From Anaerolineae bacterium (GTDB taxonomy: Bacteria > Chloroflexota > Anaerolineae > Aggregatilineales > Aggregatilineaceae): a DNA stretch of 64,000 nt. The stretch spans positions 1 to 64,000 of the forward strand of contig JAHDLB010000030.1 in assembly GCA_018432315.1 (NCBI GenBank), given 5' to 3'. A program made the translations under genes and the position numbers. Position 1 is the stretch's first letter. Each line of letters begins with the position of its first letter. The notes beneath the pieces are model-generated. The model did not search any database. It worked only from the letters and a program-made list of their open reading frames with translations, and had not been told where the DNA came from. Below are positions 62,887-64,000 of this stretch, in pieces.

Positions 62887-64000
62887 TCAGTCGCAGGTGA
62901 TCGCCGCCAGGTGCTCCTGGTAGGTGACCGAGAACGCGACCCCGCCGCCATCACAACGCGCGGCCATGTAATAATAGTCCGTCTGCGCCGGGTATACCGC
63001 CGCCAGGATCGCGCTCTGGCCGGGGCTGTTGACCGGCGCGGGCGGCAGGCCGGGGCGCGTGTAGGTGTTGTACGGCGAATCGACCTCCATGTTGCTGCCC
63101 GTGATGCGCGGCCACCAGTTGCCCGGCTGGCCGAGTACGTACTGCACCGGCACGGTCGATGCCAGCCGGTTGCCGTCGCGCAGCCGGTTGTAGAAGATGC
63201 TCGCCACCAGTTTCTGGTATTCCGCGCCGCGCGTCTCGCGCTGGATCACGGACGCCATGATCAACGCCTCGTAGAAGCTGATCCCCTGGGCGGCAGCGTC
63301 GGCGCGGACCTGGGGCGAGACGTTGGCCGCGAACGCCTCCAGCAGCATGTCGCGGAACGCCTCGGCAGTGGTTTCGTTCTCCACGGTATACATGCCGGGG
63401 AACAGGAACCCTTCCAGCGACGTTCCGGCGGGGCGCTCCTGGACAAAATCGAATGGGGCGCTGGCTCTCGGCCCGGTCACCGCCAGGAAATCCGCGCCGG
63501 TGAACATGGTTTCCGAGAGAGTGATCGCGTCGGCGATCTGCTCGCGCCGCCACCCCTCCACCACGCGAATCGTGCACGGGCAGTTCGGCGTCCGCGGGCC
63601 GGTCGCCCCGGCTTGTTCGGCGGGCACGGCAGGCACCGAGGGCGGCGCGTTCTCTGCTGCGCCGGGCGGCAGGAAGACCTGCTGCCCCACCAGCAGGTAG
63701 CGGCTGGTCAGGCAGTTGGCCGACACCAGATCGTCCACGCTGACCGCATTCTCAGCGCCCAACGCGAACGCAAACAGCGTATCGTCCTGCTGCACGATGT
63801 ACGGCTCCCAGCCATCCGGCGGGACGCATTCGGCTACCACCTGGGGCTCTGGCGCTTCGTCGCCGTCCGCCGGGGCTTCGGCGGGCGCGGGCGAGTCTTC
63901 AGCCGGGACCGGCTCGGAGGCGGTGGCCGTGGGGAACGGCGTCGCGCTGGGCGGTGGCGTGGGTGTCTGCGTGGGCTGGGGCGACGCGCTCGGGGATGGG
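62887..64000 (-). CDS. mltG: Endolytic transglycosylase MltG with N-terminal LysM (5' end beyond window)
   Basis: The frame stays open to the right edge, so the start and N-terminal anchor lie outside. Visible from the edge: a Pro/Thr/Glu-rich linker, a LysM module (about 63840-63670 in DNA: PYIVQQDDTLFAFALG), then the YceG/MltG domain with TSLEGFLFPGMY, MASVIQRETRGAEY (catalytic Glu) and SIFYNRLRDGNRLAST. It ends with PGQSAILAAVYPAQTDYYYM. MltG cleaves nascent glycan strands at the membrane. The usual DPTV substrate loop is changed (STVPVQY). It converges on the SLATT operon with 8 bases between stops. Confidence 0.9.
   Translation of the reverse strand, partial: PSPSASPQPTQTPTPPPSATPFPTATASEPVPAEDSPAPAEAPADGDEAPEPQVVAECVPPDGWEPYIVQQDDTLFAFALGAENAVSVDDLVSANCLTSRYLLVGQQVFLPPGAAENAPPSVPAVPAEQAGATGPRTPNCPCTIRVVEGWRREQIADAITLSETMFTGADFLAVTGPRASAPFDFVQERPAGTSLEGFLFPGMYTVENETTAEAFRDMLLEAFAANVSPQVRADAAAQGISFYEALIMASVIQRETRGAEYQKLVASIFYNRLRDGNRLASTVPVQYVLGQPGNWWPRITGSNMEVDSPYNTYTRPGLPPAPVNSPGQSAILAAVYPAQTDYYYMAARCDGGGVAFSVTYQEHLAAITCD

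Overview
The window is GC-rich bacterial chromosome that is almost fully coding. I infer a member of the Chloroflexota, probably class Anaerolineae. The grounds are the start of the 16S rRNA at the left edge, a large set of exported proteins with Thr-Pro-rich linkers (TPT/DTP repeats) typical of that group, and stacked GAF/histidine-kinase architectures. I saw no phage, transposase, integrase or CRISPR array. This is inference from sequence style, not a database match.

Layout. 1-347: 5' end of a 16S rRNA gene on the minus strand with its leader and promoter. 348-9938: lactate dehydrogenase, then thioredoxin-like, SH3/cadherin/SGNH, LysM/M23-like and SH3 envelope proteins, with an SCP2 protein and an esterase between. 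10938-16537: an RsbV/RsbW/RsbU-type partner-switching module (two STAS proteins, a kinase-STAS fusion, a six-GAF SpoIIE phosphatase). 16580-26422: a beta-lactamase-like protein, a NUDIX protein, a histidine kinase whose phospho-acceptor His is Gln, a LysM protein, Ogt and an LCP ligase. 26617-33428: YebC, YbjN, RuvC, RuvA, ThyX, a lipoprotein, a globin, a duplicated RNase HI and a TfoX-like protein. 33546-38469: CDF transporter, GT2 glycosyltransferase, GNAT, Mrp ATPase. 38819-43861: second histidine kinase, tRNA-Leu and the tig-clpP-clpX operon. 43954-49198: a propeller/SH3 lipoprotein, a degenerate MBL protein and an aminotransferase-AAA pair. 49313-55021: Nnr, small membrane proteins, an SRPBCC protein, tRNA-His and Fmt.

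The right end has the least familiar content. The minus-strand cluster 59486-55025 (M2/M3-like peptidase, membrane-anchored TIR protein, a large protein with nucleoside-phosphorylase-like motifs, nitroreductase) is packed like one operon. The plus-strand cluster 59660-62878 (YdjC deacetylase, a protein with an apparently dead 2H/LigT-like domain, two SLATT/DUF4231-like two-helix membrane proteins) is also translationally coupled. These two clusters are the best candidates for undescribed nucleotide-linked stress or defence systems. The window closes inside a LysM-MltG transglycosylase gene.

A theme through the window is paralogous or fused domains that have lost catalytic residues: the second RNase H domain, the Gln-for-His kinase, the MBL protein, the M23-like protein and the 2H-like protein. 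A second theme is promoters built on an extended -10 (TGn-TATAAT), several of them shared between divergent genes.
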